Shown here piece after piece: positions 9,211 to 17,765 of a DNA stretch of 64,000 nucleotides. How positions within the stretch are numbered: the first letter of the stretch is position 1; each line of letters begins with the position of its first letter. Under the pieces are notes generated by a model. The model was not told the DNA's origin, did not search any database, and was given only the letters and a program-made list of their open reading frames with translations. Both the position numbers and the translations under genes were made by a program. Origin of the DNA: JBBDXA01 sp040902585 (GTDB lineage: Bacteria > Planctomycetota > Phycisphaerae > Phycisphaerales > Phycisphaeraceae); contig JBBDXA010000231.1 in the NCBI GenBank assembly GCA_040902585.1, positions 1-64,000 of the forward strand. Reading direction: 5' to 3'.

Positions 9211-10715
9211 ATGCAAAGCACAATAAAAATAGTTCGCATCGTGCTGACGGCGAGCGTGACCCTTTTCGCACCGGTGGCTGCCGGCGACACATGGATCGTC
9301 GATACGCAGGACGAATGGTCCGCTGCGGCCGCGGAGATGGAAGGCATCGAGATCAGTGACGGCGTGATATCGCCCACCGGCAACAGCGCCACCTTCGCCA
9401 GCAAGGTGAAGCGTTTGAATGCAAAGCGCAAGATCGCTTCGCTCATGCTTGAACAGTCGCCGATCTGGCAGAACTGGGAGCCGATCGACAACCTCGGACC
9501 GGCGAACATGGAGGACGCGCCTGTGTTCCTCTCCATCAGGCCGGGCAACTACTGGGCGTTTGGACGCTACGGCAAGGGCGGCAAGGGCGGCAGGAACGCT
9601 CCGCCCTTCAAGGCGCAGCCCGCGAAGCTGAAGGGCTTCGACATCCCGCTGCTGACCACGCCCTGGCCCAACCAGTTCGACGCACCCGGTGACTCGAAAA
9701 GAATCTGGGCGGCTACAACGCCTGGCAGAGCCGCGACATGGTCAACTGGGTGCATCACGGCCCCGTCACCGAGGCCTTCTCCCGCTGGGTGACCTCGGCT
9801 GAGCACAAGGATGGCAAGGTCTACATCTATTACGACTACCCCAACGACCAGGACCCGCACGTTTACATCGACGAAGATCTGACCGACGGCAAGCCCGGCA
9901 AGAACATGGGCCTGGCGGTGCGTGATCCATCGCACGGCTCCGACGCCGGCTTCATTCGCGACAAGGAGGGACGGTTCCACGTGATCATCGAGGACTGGAG
10001 CCCGATCAACGCCAGCCAGCGGTCGTGGGATTCACCGCTGGCGGGCCACGCGGTCAGCGACGATGGCGTGAAGGATTGGAAGTTCCTCGCTCCCGCTGTG
10101 GACAATCGAACCAAGGACACCGGCAAGATCGCTACGTACAAGCACCCGCACTGGCTCCAGCATCCGGACTGGAAGACGAACATTGGCGAGTACCAAGTGC
10201 ACGAGCCTGAACAGGAAGCCTACGGCGACTGGGCCGCGATCTGTGTCGGCACGCAGTATTACCTCTTCGGCGACTACGATCCGGCCGGCGGCGGACACAT
10301 GAGTGTCGGATGGTTCACCAGCTCCGACATCAACAAGCCTTTCAAATGGTGCGACAAGATCGGCAACGGCCACCCGGATCCTGACATCGGCTTCGCCGAA
10401 GGGCGCTTCTACCTGTTCACGCAGCAGGCAACGGACTACGTGAGCACCGGCCCGTGGGTCGAGAAGGTCGAGGTTCGCGTCGGCGTCGATACGGATGGCG
10501 ACGGCAAGCTCGACAAGTGGACCGACTGGGCGGAAGTGAAAGAGGCCTACCAGCACCACAAGACGCTCGCCAAGCACGTGGACAGGTCGCCGGCGAAGGT
10601 CGAAATGTTGGATCTGCCTGCCGGTCATGCCGTCGGATTCGAGCTGCGCCTCACCGACACGACAAAGAACAAATCGAAACCAATGATTGATCGCGTCACC
10701 ATCACCCTGGAATAG
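9211..10715 (+). pseudogene. Secreted glycosidase-like beta-propeller protein, interrupted by a frameshift
   Basis: Two overlapping reading frames form one protein of about 500 residues. The first frame (9211-about 9700) gives a signal peptide (ending PVAAG) and the first propeller part; the second (about 9696-10715) continues with NLGGYNAWQSRDMVNWVHHG, the 'sample/day-of-event' style motif of GH43/GH117-like five-bladed propellers. The switch is at 9694-9702, where the sequence has four A residues (CGAAAAGAA); a fifth A would restore DSKKNLGGYNAW in one frame. The coding region downstream is undamaged, so it is a sequencing error, a very recent mutation or slippage. Substrate unknown; the adjacent sulfatase suggests a polysaccharide. 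Confidence 0.65.
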
Positions 10716-10789
10716 ATTGCCACGAACATTCGATCTCTTTGTGTCTCGCTACTTCTGTTCATCGCCGTAGCTCCCTCCGACGTGCGCGA

Positions 10790-11002
10790 CGATCGCGGCT
10801 GCGTCAGTATCTGTCGTTCGGCGCGGGCAGGCCCGTCGGTCACTGGGGCGGGCGGTTCATCTGGCAGCTCGCCGACGCTGAGCAGTTGAGGGTGTGTTGG
10901 AGGGTCACGCCCAATGCGGTGCCTCGTGAGGTGGAACAGAAGTTGATTCAATCATTCGTAGCGGCTTTTGGAAGACGACCGTTCGCGAATCTGACTGACT
11001 AG
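10790..11002 (+). pseudogene. Truncated conserved gene, C-terminal part only
   Basis: The frame encodes about 70 residues with well-formed protein character: LRQYLSFGAGRPVGHWGGR, then FIWQLADAEQLRVCWRV, PREVEQKLIQSFVAAFG and RRPFANLTD at the stop. From memory this resembles the C-terminal part of small GIY-YIG-like/hypothetical proteins found in bacteria, in which the N-terminal domain is missing here. No credible start or N-terminal domain lies upstream, since the glycosidase-like gene ends at 10715. I read it as a decayed remnant; family identity is tentative. Confidence 0.4.
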
Positions 11003-11211
11003 CCAGGGGGCACAATGCACACGGAGACTTGCCCGGCGTGGTCTACAACAACACGATCACCACACTGCGTCTCACATAGCGCCTGCCCGTTGTAAATGTG
11101 CTCGACCGCCGCGAACCGATTCGCGTAGGCTTGGCGTCCGTTGCGGTGTACGTGGAGCCATCCACCTTCATCGCGGGCGAGGTCGACGCTGATCGAGGTG
11201 AAGCGGGCCAA
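10999..11211 (-). CDS. Small hypothetical protein
   Basis: 70 residues, begins MARFTSISVDLARDEGGWLH and includes a NRFAAVEHIYNGQALCET stretch with two cysteines in CETQCGD. The amino acid composition is ordinary for a folded protein. It overlaps the end of the converging remnant by 4 bp. No family recognised. A pair of nested palindromes lies about 90-115 bp upstream of its start and could control it. Confidence 0.4.
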   Translation of the reverse strand: MARFTSISVDLARDEGGWLHVHRNGRQAYANRFAAVEHIYNGQALCETQCGDRVVVDHAGQVSVCIVPPG

Positions 11212-11298
11212 CGTGGTGTTTGTAGGGCTGGAGCATCACACCAAATACCAGTATTTGAATTCAAAACATTTTTGCAGCGGAGACGCCGGCTTGTGGTC

Positions 11299-11328
11299 GT
11301 GCAAATCTGCAAATTTGCACATTTGCAG
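11299..11328. repeat. Two overlapping palindromes built on TGCAAAT
   Basis: GTGCAAAT-CTGCAA-ATTTGCAC (11299-11320) and CTGCAAAT-TTGCAC-ATTTGCAG (11307-11328) are both perfect inverted repeats with 8-bp arms and share their inner half-sites. Such overlapping dyads are typical of operators or of partition/replication sites. They lie upstream of the 70-residue gene and downstream of the island terminator. Confidence 0.5.
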
Positions 11329-11373
11329 AATCATCAGCGCCCATCGGTCACCGGCGGCTCGTTGATCCGGGCG

Positions 11374-11409
11374 AAAAAAACTGCCCCACGGGATCAGCCG
11401 CAGGGCAGT
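11374..11409 (-). terminator. Intrinsic terminator of the island operon
   Basis: Read on the minus strand the sequence is a 7-bp stem ACTGCCC/GGGCAGT with a 16-nt inner loop, directly followed by seven T residues. It lies about 53 bp after the stop codon of the AAA+ ATPase gene, the last gene of the minus-strand island. Confidence 0.75.
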
Positions 11410-11461
11410 CAATGAAACTCGTTCGACGCAGGGCTGCAATACCGCGTTGTCTTCTTCCGAC

Positions 11462-12442
11462 TCAAGCCGCCTGACGCTTCGCCTTCAACTCGCGCATCCG
11501 GCGATAAAGCGAATCGGACGACTTGCCTGTGAGACTTGACCACTGCCTTTCCCGCTCGGCCCTCTGCTTGCGATCGGGGAACCGATCCAGAAGGTCCGAG
11601 ACGAATTTCAGCTCGTGGTCTTTCGTATCCTGACGTGTGACTGCCAACACGGGCTCGTCGTTGACATGTTCGTCCAGCATGGAGAGCACACGGTCCTCCC
11701 ATGTCTGGCAGGTCCGGTGATGCCGGCTGAACCTGAACGATGCCAAAGCCCTGTCCAATGTGCGAAGGTCGAACCTCTTCCCGGATTCTGCGACCAGGTC
11801 GAGAACCTTGAAGCATTCGCGGGCGGTCAGCCCGTCCTTGCCTCGAAGGCATCTCGCGCGGGTCATGGCGAGAATCTCGCCGTCAGAGGGGTCGTAATGA
11901 AATGGGAACAGACGGCTGGAAACGGCCTTCGCAATCTCATCATTGTCCCGCATTCTTCGATTTGAAATCACGATGATGCTGCCGGTGAACAGAAACTCCT
12001 CTCGGCCGTCCCTGGCTGTGGTGTAGGTCACGAGCCGGGGTTTGCCAAGATCGCCGCCACATGCTGCCAGAAGAACCTGACGCGCCTCAGGCTTGACGAG
12101 AAACGTATGCACATCGTCAAGCAGGAAGACGCTGCTCGGGTTCGCCTTGAGCGCGTCGAAAAGTCCACGGGGAGTCATCTGCGAATTGCAGAGCACCCAT
12201 TTTATTTTCAACTGCTTGAGGATACCGGTGACCGTATGGGTCTTCCCGGTTCCCGGCCTGCCGTGGATGAACAGCCCGTTGGAAAATCCCAAGGCGGCAC
12301 TCTTCACGTGGTCGCACAGGAGTCCCAGCTTCTGGCCCAAGGTCATGAGGTAGTCGCGATCATCGACCGACAGCAGACGGTGTTTCAAATCCTTTGCGGT
12401 AATGCTTAAAACGGTACAAACGAAACGAAAAAGTTGACTCAC
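11462..12442 (-). CDS. AAA+ ATPase of the accessory island
   Basis: 326 residues. Walker A is G61-RPGTGK-T68; Walker B is VFLLDDVH (105-112); sensor 1 is in SIIVISNRRM (about 155-164, Asn161); an arginine finger candidate is R177 in SSRLF. The architecture resembles DnaC/IstB-like or phage AAA+ loaders, but with a distinct C-terminal helical region of about 140 residues. It is preceded by a GTG start with AGGA 8 nt upstream, and a gap of 245 bp separates it from the small gene upstream; that gap holds a hairpin GCCGAC/GTCGGC (12485-12503). A role as motor or switch for the reverse transcriptase system is an inference from position. Confidence 0.8.
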   Translation of the reverse strand: MSQLFRFVCTVLSITAKDLKHRLLSVDDRDYLMTLGQKLGLLCDHVKSAALGFSNGLFIHGRPGTGKTHTVTGILKQLKIKWVLCNSQMTPRGLFDALKANPSSVFLLDDVHTFLVKPEARQVLLAACGGDLGKPRLVTYTTARDGREEFLFTGSIIVISNRRMRDNDEIAKAVSSRLFPFHYDPSDGEILAMTRARCLRGKDGLTARECFKVLDLVAESGKRFDLRTLDRALASFRFSRHHRTCQTWEDRVLSMLDEHVNDEPVLAVTRQDTKDHELKFVSDLLDRFPDRKQRAERERQWSSLTGKSSDSLYRRMRELKAKRQAA

Positions 12443-12687
12443 AAACTATCCTTTCTGGCCGGAGTGAACCCCGGTCGGATAAGGGCCGACTTTGACAGTC
12501 GGCATTCACGCACCTGTAGTGCGAATCCAAATGGCCGATGGAGCCGTTGCATGAGTGCAGCGGGCCATCGCCAAAGGATGGGTAGCAACGCGGTATTGAC
12601 TTGCCAAAGAACATCGAACTGAGTCACCAATATGGTGGCAATGAATCGCGGCGGTGTCAACAGAAACTTGAGCGTCGGAGATGAGGA

Positions 12688-12993
12688 TCAAACCGCAATC
12701 AGCCTCCGCAGTTCCGCCAACTGGTTCATCATCGAACAAGCACCAGCCATCTCGCGTCGCAGTTGACGCACAGATGGACCAGGCACCTTCTGGCGCTTCA
12801 GTCCGTTGAGCGCCACCTTTGCCTTGCCGGCGGCAGTGCGCGGCCCGGTGCTTCGCGTCCACGGCCGGTGCTTCAGCGCCGTCTCGCGCAGTTTCTGGCG
12901 GCCTTCAGGCGTGACCTTGTTACGCCTGGGCTGCGGCTTCGTAGCGGCGGGAGCGCCGCGCGGGCTGATCAAGTTGGAGGCGGTCATAGTCAT
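12688..12993 (-). CDS. Small basic protein with TPEGRQKLRE / STGPRTAAGK motif
   Basis: 101 residues from ATG 12993. The conserved core is VTPEGRQKLRETALKHRPW followed by TRSTGPRTAAGKAKVALNG, which I recall from short hypothetical proteins in planctomycetes and cyanobacteria, often with mobile elements. Strongly basic, so nucleic-acid binding is plausible. Its 5' end overlaps the preceding gene by 74 bp in another frame; the SD-like AAGGTG upstream of 12993 lies within that gene, suggesting translational coupling. Function unknown. Confidence 0.6.
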   Translation of the reverse strand: MTMTASNLISPRGAPAATKPQPRRNKVTPEGRQKLRETALKHRPWTRSTGPRTAAGKAKVALNGLKRQKVPGPSVRQLRREMAGACSMMNQLAELRRLIAV

Positions 12994-13567
12994 CCAAGTG
13001 GGCACCTTTGTTTACTGAAGTTTGTTTGGTGTCGGCCGAGTGCATCGAGACCCTCCCCTCGCCGTCAGCGTCGTCGTTGCCCTCACGGGAGTAGGCCACG
13101 TCCTGCTTCGCTGCGATGTTCTGCTGACCGACGTGGGTGACCTGGTGGATGATCGTCGTTTTGCGGGGCTCATCGCTGTTTCGATACTTCTTCAACGCCA
13201 GCGCCAGACGCCGGACTTCGCTGATCAGACGACAGGCGGTGCTGCCGTACGCCTGGGCGGCCAGCGCATTGACGGCTCGGGTGGTTTGCTCCAAGAGCTG
13301 GCCGATGATCAGGTCGGCCTGCGCGATCTGGCGAACGATCACTTCTTCGATGGGATCGTCGATGCCGCCGGCACGGTGAGCGAAGTCCTCCATGTATGCA
13401 CCGATGGTGGTGGGGCTGACATGCTTTTCCAACTTGACCGCGCCGGCGACGATGCTTGGGATGACCGCCTTTCGCATCGTTGCGACGCGACGGTCCCAGA
13501 GAGGATCTTCCTGGTCGGCGTTACTGGCCGGGGCGATTGTTGCGGGTGTGTTGTTGTGTTCGGGCAT
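12920..13567 (-). CDS. Hypothetical helical protein of the accessory island
   Basis: 215 residues, largely helical. The most characteristic segment is about residues 65-140 (DDPIEEVIVRQIAQADLIIGQ ... RLISEVRRLALALKKYRN), a helical hairpin seen in proteins of unknown function near small mobile-element genes. The C-terminal 50 residues are polar and probably disordered. An AGGAAG lies upstream of the ATG. It sits between the reverse transcriptase gene (77 bp upstream) and the overlapping small basic gene, so it is very probably cotranscribed with both. No catalytic motif seen. Confidence 0.65.
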   Translation of the reverse strand: MPEHNNTPATIAPASNADQEDPLWDRRVATMRKAVIPSIVAGAVKLEKHVSPTTIGAYMEDFAHRAGGIDDPIEEVIVRQIAQADLIIGQLLEQTTRAVNALAAQAYGSTACRLISEVRRLALALKKYRNSDEPRKTTIIHQVTHVGQQNIAAKQDVAYSREGNDDADGEGRVSMHSADTKQTSVNKGAHLDDYDRLQLDQPARRSRRYEAAAQA

Positions 13568-13644
13568 CCATGCTTCCTTTCTGATTTGGCTTCATTCAAC
13601 GAAGTCCTTTTCTATGAAACGATAGGACGACTACTTCCCGCGCA

Positions 13645-15000
13645 TCAGCGGGCGTCGGCGGTCGCGGCATTGAGTATCAGACGATGGTCGAGCTTCTCGG
13701 CCTCGCTCTTGCGAAGACGACGCCAGCGGCCGTATGCGGCGAACCAGGCGTTCATCAGCGTCTCCCGCGATGGAAGCTCATCGAAGCCGGCCGCCGCCGC
13801 CGTGGTGTACACACGATCGAGCACGGCTTCGCGAGTTTCATCGCGGTAGCAGGGGCCGAGATATTCCAGCCAGCCGCGCACCGCGGCATCGGCGGCAACC
13901 GGCGGACAAGGCTTCTCGTGCGCTTCGATGAAGCCGTCCTCCAAACTGCACCAGGCCCGCTCGGCGATCGTGAACCTCAGTTGCCTGCCTTGACACTGGA
14001 GGTGGTAACCGAGGTAAATCACCTCCTGCCCTTCGGCCACGCGGCAGATATTTGATTCCGCATTTCCCTTGAGTTTCAAACCCGCCGATGTGACGAGCTG
14101 ACTCAGCGTGTCGTAGGCCATGTGGGCCTGGTCAACTGATTCGCAAGGCACCAGCAGATCGTCGAGATAGCTGAAAAGGGGTAACTGAGAGAGCCGATGC
14201 TGCCACGGCCGAGTGATGTGGTGGTCGCGGAAGATATGGGCCAGCAGCGGCGACAAGGAACTGCCCTGACGGACGCCGCGTTTCTTGCCGGTGTGTGAAA
14301 TCAGGTTCACAAACTCGACGACGTTCCCGGCGTCGGGCAGCCACGAACTCAGCGCCCGCATCAGACGGCTGTGAATGATCTGGTCGTAGAACGCTTTGAT
14401 GTCCTCGACAATCCACACCCAGTGCCTCCTGCGCTTCGCCAGCGCCAGTACCGTCGCCAGCGCGTGCTGAGCACCGCGGCCAGGCCGGGCAAACGAAAAC
14501 GGAGCCAGCATCGGATCGAGCACCGGCTGGATGATGAGCCTCACATCACCTGCGACAATCCGATCGGGGACCGTCTGAATCGTCAACGTCCGGGTTTCGA
14601 TGCTGCCGGGACGCTTGGGGATCGGGCACAGGCGGGAAGGGCCGGGACGATAGGTTTTATCACGCACCGCTTTCGCCAGAGCGCGGGACATTGACCAACC
14701 CTCCTCAAGGGTCAGGTCAGAGGGACGCAGTCCATCGACACCGGCAGCGTTGCCACCGTCTGACAGAATGTGATCCAGTGAACATCGCATCATCCGGGCG
14801 TCAGCGATGCGGCGTTTGAGGAAGGGGCCGACACTCGGAAGCTGTCCTATCCGTGCTCCGAGAACATGCAGACGATGGACGGTCAGCAGCCGGCGATATC
14901 GGCCGTCATTCTGCAGCGCGGGATCGCTCTTGCCCTCAAGAAGCCGATTCAGTTGGAAATTGTGACATTCAGTCTCGGCGTACACGTTGTTTCCTCGCAT
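13645..15000 (-). CDS. Reverse transcriptase, unassigned class
   Basis: A 451-residue RNA-directed DNA polymerase. Palm motifs: GVDG (87-90) and PIPK (127-130) precede motif A at D200-IKAFYD206 (catalytic D200), motif B is R244-QGSSLSP251, motif C is Y278-LDD-281 (catalytic D280, D281), and a motif E/thumb region has EVIYLGYHL. QGxxxSP rules out a DGR-type enzyme, and no maturase-X with HNH endonuclease domain nor group II intron domain V was found nearby. It is most like group II-like (G2L) or 'unknown group' RTs. ATG 15000 has no Shine-Dalgarno; GTG 14985 follows CGAGGA and could be the true start. It lies in an operon with the helicase-like protein upstream and AAA+ downstream. Confidence 0.8.
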   Translation of the reverse strand: MRGNNVYAETECHNFQLNRLLEGKSDPALQNDGRYRRLLTVHRLHVLGARIGQLPSVGPFLKRRIADARMMRCSLDHILSDGGNAAGVDGLRPSDLTLEEGWSMSRALAKAVRDKTYRPGPSRLCPIPKRPGSIETRTLTIQTVPDRIVAGDVRLIIQPVLDPMLAPFSFARPGRGAQHALATVLALAKRRRHWVWIVEDIKAFYDQIIHSRLMRALSSWLPDAGNVVEFVNLISHTGKKRGVRQGSSLSPLLAHIFRDHHITRPWQHRLSQLPLFSYLDDLLVPCESVDQAHMAYDTLSQLVTSAGLKLKGNAESNICRVAEGQEVIYLGYHLQCQGRQLRFTIAERAWCSLEDGFIEAHEKPCPPVAADAAVRGWLEYLGPCYRDETREAVLDRVYTTAAAAGFDELPSRETLMNAWFAAYGRWRRLRKSEAEKLDHRLILNAATADAR

Positions 15001-15215
15001 CTTGGAAAGTGCCGAGCCGGAGATTATTCCGGCCCGGCTAAAGCTGGCCTTTCGCCAGAAATCGCAATGCTGGTCGGCGGAGCCGCCAGCGAACTACTCA
15101 GTCATTCCCTTATTCGTTTCGCATGAGGGGTATGTGTAGTCCGTTGACGTCTGATCCATACCGGCTCCTTATGGGGAGGGAGAGGACATGGACCCAGGCC
15201 TTACGGCCGACCGTC
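15001..15215 (-). other. Hairpin-rich segment directly upstream of the RT gene
   Basis: The 215-nt gap between the helicase-like and RT genes holds at least three strong consecutive stem-loops: GCCGAGCCGGA/TCCGGCCCGGC (15011-15038, one mismatch), CTGGC/GCCAG with 5-nt loop (15044-15058) and GCTGGTCGGC/GCCGCCAGC with a bulged T (15069-15090). Two more weaker ones are GGTATG/CATACC (15129-15162) and GGCC-TTAC-GGCC (15197-15208). No other gap in the island has this density. It could be an RNA partner of the RT, as with msr-msd in retrons, or a translational control region; neither has been shown. Confidence 0.45.
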
Positions 15216-16697
15216 TCAGGTATATGTCACGTACCTCCTTTCTTTCGCTGTCTCAGGAAGGACAGACAAGGCATTCCCCTTCTGTTTCTTCTTCCTGTTC
15301 TTCCTTTGACCCGTTTGATGCGGGTCCTTATGCCGGGGTTGAATCCGGTTTCGGGAAGAAGAGGTGACCGGGATGCCGCCTATAAGGATGACAGCCCGTG
15401 ATGTACTGATCCTGTTTCCGGCGGCGGTTGCGCCCAACCGGTCATAAGGCCCGAAGGGCCGATGACCGTCATGGGCGGTCCCGCCGGTGGCGTCGATCAG
15501 GACATCGGTGTTGACGCCTTGCCCGGCCACATAGCCGAGCGTTGTGATCTGGTGGAAATAAACGGTCCTGCCGGGGTTCTCTTCGCCGGGTTCGCTGCTG
15601 ACAAGATCTTCATGCCGGCTGCGCAACATCCAGTCAGGCAGACGCTGAAGAAGCTGGCGGCCGTGCTCGACGTTCTCGACCAGGACGGTGACTCCGGCGT
15701 CGTTGAGGGTGTATTTGTCCTGATCAAGCAGAAGGCCGGACCTTCTCAGCGTCGCGATGTCGCCGGACGCTGCCGCGATAGCGACCGAGGCGACGATGTC
15801 ATTGCGGTTGTCGTTGAGCCAGATGCCATCGCGTTTCTTTTCGCAGGCGTTGCCGGCGATCACACTGGGCTTGGTGCGGGGTTCCAGGCGATAGACAGGT
15901 GTTGGGGGTTCGGGATGGGCATGGACCTCGGGGTAGATCACAGGACCGGCCAAGCCTTCAATGATGAGGCCGCGGCGATGAGCAGGGCCGGCGGAGTTGT
16001 TATGGATCGCATAGACACGAGTCGGCCCTTTGGTGGCCTGACAGATTTGAGTGATGGCGTGCCTGCCGGTGAACTCATGGGCGTTGACGAGGATGATGAT
16101 CTCTGCGCCGTCAGGGTTGTAAGACTTGATGGCGGGTAGTGTGCCTACGACGACGCGAGCGGGCCTGTCAGCCTTGCCGGCGCGGAGGCCGATGTATTCA
16201 TTCGCGTGATCCGGAAGCGCCCGCCACAAACCGCGTGCGTCATGAGTACGCATGGTGAGGATGAGCACGGCCGCGTTGGAGAACGTCCTGGCGATGTCGG
16301 CGATCGTCTCGGCGGTCTGGAGACGGGGGACAATGATCTGTCCGCCGGGGTTGGCTTTGATGGCGTGAAAGAGATCGGGATCGACATCCGTGTGGAACGG
16401 ATCGGCGTCGCCGCGAAGGTGATACGGCCACTGCCGCTGGTCGTTGATGGTGACGTTGAAGCCAAGCTCATTGAGGACGGCGGCGGCGCGGGGGACGAGG
16501 CCGGGGCGGATGATGATCCGGTTGTCAATTCTCTTCTCGAAAAGAGAATCTTGCGTGAAGACTTCGCGCACGCCGTACTTGCCGCCGGGCTCAAACTCGC
16601 GAACAGGAATCGTCAGCGACGACAACAGCGCGGAGTCGGCCGGGACGACGACGGCACCACTGTGATTGATCGTGATGGATGCTTTCTGTTTCTTCAT
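15216..16697 (-). CDS. Degenerate SF2 helicase-like protein (ATPase motifs lost)
   Basis: 493 residues aligned by eye to UvsW/phage-type SF2 helicases. The position of Walker A holds IIVPRLQTAETI (121-132) with no GxGKT, and the DEAH box region is IILVNAHEF (201-209). Structural landmarks are retained: ANPGGQ before motif I, VVVGTLPAIKS (183-192), GPVIYPEVHA (251-260), KRDGIWLNDNRNDIVAS (288-304), VLVENVEHGRQLLQRLP (338-354) and GYVAGQGVNTDVLIDATGG (about 390-408, motif V). The long frame is intact, so the protein is likely a nucleic-acid-binding scaffold rather than a motor. The tail is basic (RHKDPHQTGQRKNRKKKQKG). It lies upstream of the reverse transcriptase. Confidence 0.6.
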   Translation of the reverse strand: MKKQKASITINHSGAVVVPADSALLSSLTIPVREFEPGGKYGVREVFTQDSLFEKRIDNRIIIRPGLVPRAAAVLNELGFNVTINDQRQWPYHLRGDADPFHTDVDPDLFHAIKANPGGQIIVPRLQTAETIADIARTFSNAAVLILTMRTHDARGLWRALPDHANEYIGLRAGKADRPARVVVGTLPAIKSYNPDGAEIIILVNAHEFTGRHAITQICQATKGPTRVYAIHNNSAGPAHRRGLIIEGLAGPVIYPEVHAHPEPPTPVYRLEPRTKPSVIAGNACEKKRDGIWLNDNRNDIVASVAIAAASGDIATLRRSGLLLDQDKYTLNDAGVTVLVENVEHGRQLLQRLPDWMLRSRHEDLVSSEPGEENPGRTVYFHQITTLGYVAGQGVNTDVLIDATGGTAHDGHRPFGPYDRLGATAAGNRISTSRAVILIGGIPVTSSSRNRIQPRHKDPHQTGQRKNRKKKQKGNALSVLPETAKERRYVTYT

Positions 16698-16747
16698 AAC
16701 GGCAATCGTGGTGAGCGTTCCTGTGCAAAGTCATTTGCCGCCTTGGG

Positions 16748-17662
16748 CTACGCTTTCCCTCCCGGCTGACGAGAAATCCGCCGGGGTTTACGCTTGCCGA
16801 CCTCCGCGCTTTCAGTCTCCTGTTCCTGCTTCGGGCCGCGAAGATTCAGGACCTTCCGAGCGCGTTCAAGGTTCTTAGCGAGGCGATTCTTGACCATGGC
16901 GATGCCGGATTCCATCGTCTCAACCGACTTGAGTGACTCCGCCATCTTGGAGACCATCGCGTCAGTGAACCGGTCGGGCTCGGCTTCATCGAGTTCATCG
17001 AACACGGCTTTGACCCAGATCTCGACTTTGTTGCTGACGGAATTGGCGACGCGGGTCATGTCCTCGATGCCGGCGGCGGGAGACGACGGCGTCTTCGGCT
17101 TGCGACCGTTTCGGTGGGCCTTGGGGGCGGGAACGAATTTCTCGGAAATGCGGGCGGCCAGGTCGCGGACGGAGAGCGACTCCTTGAAGATGGCTTCGAT
17201 GAGTTTGTTGCGATCACGTTTGCTCCGGACAACAGCCAGCTCAAGAAGATGCCCTCGTGTGATGCGCTCGCCGTTGGCCATCTCGCGATGACCAAGGGCT
17301 TTCATGTCCTCGCGCTTGAAGGTGACGGCGATGGTGCGCAGGGCATACAGACGGCTTTCCGAAACGCCGAGGTATTCGGCCAACTTCTTGACGGCGTTGC
17401 TCCCGTAGGCCACCTCTTCCTCAAGCACCTGAAGAACCAGTTTGCCCTGTTCCCATGTCACCGCAAGCATCGAGACGCTGCCCAGGCCTTCTAGATGGGT
17501 AAGTTTCTTGGCGACCTCTTTAAGGGGCTGGTCCATCTCGTTGAAGGCAGCCTCCCGCGCCGCGAGCACGTTGACGGCGTGCGAGGCGATTTTGTCGTTA
17601 ACAACACTGCCATCGACGACGGCTGCTTCATCGGTGCGAGTTTCAAGTTTGAGTGCGGGCAT
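16748..17662 (-). CDS. ParB/KorB-like protein
   Basis: 304 residues from ATG 17662, which has GGAG six to nine bases upstream; an earlier ATG at 17674 is also in frame. The middle (about residues 70-170) has WEQGKLVLQVLEEEVAYG, KLAEYLGVSESRLYALRTIA and then RITRGHLLELAVVRSKRDR with IFKESLSVRDLAARI, the order seen in ParB/KorB helix-turn-helix and dimerisation regions. The C-terminal third is a coiled-coil-like helical region and a basic tail. ParB-type proteins bind DNA in plasmid partition or gene control; no ParA partner is seen. Confidence 0.55.
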   Translation of the reverse strand: MPALKLETRTDEAAVVDGSVVNDKIASHAVNVLAAREAAFNEMDQPLKEVAKKLTHLEGLGSVSMLAVTWEQGKLVLQVLEEEVAYGSNAVKKLAEYLGVSESRLYALRTIAVTFKREDMKALGHREMANGERITRGHLLELAVVRSKRDRNKLIEAIFKESLSVRDLAARISEKFVPAPKAHRNGRKPKTPSSPAAGIEDMTRVANSVSNKVEIWVKAVFDELDEAEPDRFTDAMVSKMAESLKSVETMESGIAMVKNRLAKNLERARKVLNLRGPKQEQETESAEVGKRKPRRISRQPGGKA

Positions 17663-17765
17663 TGCGGACTCCATGAAAGGGTGGTCGGTTGTTCAAAAGT
17701 CTTTGGGGAAAGAGAATTTGCGGAGGCAGCTAAAAGCGGACTCCGACTTCCAATGAGATTCGGAT

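Noticed and set aside
13568..13644. Group II intron carrying the RT
   Set aside because: No domain V-like hairpin was found on the 3' side of the RT, and the flanking genes are intact and separate.
13645..15000. Diversity-generating retroelement
   Set aside because: Motif B is QGxxxSP rather than the DGR IGxxxSQ type, and no template/variable repeat pair was seen within the island.
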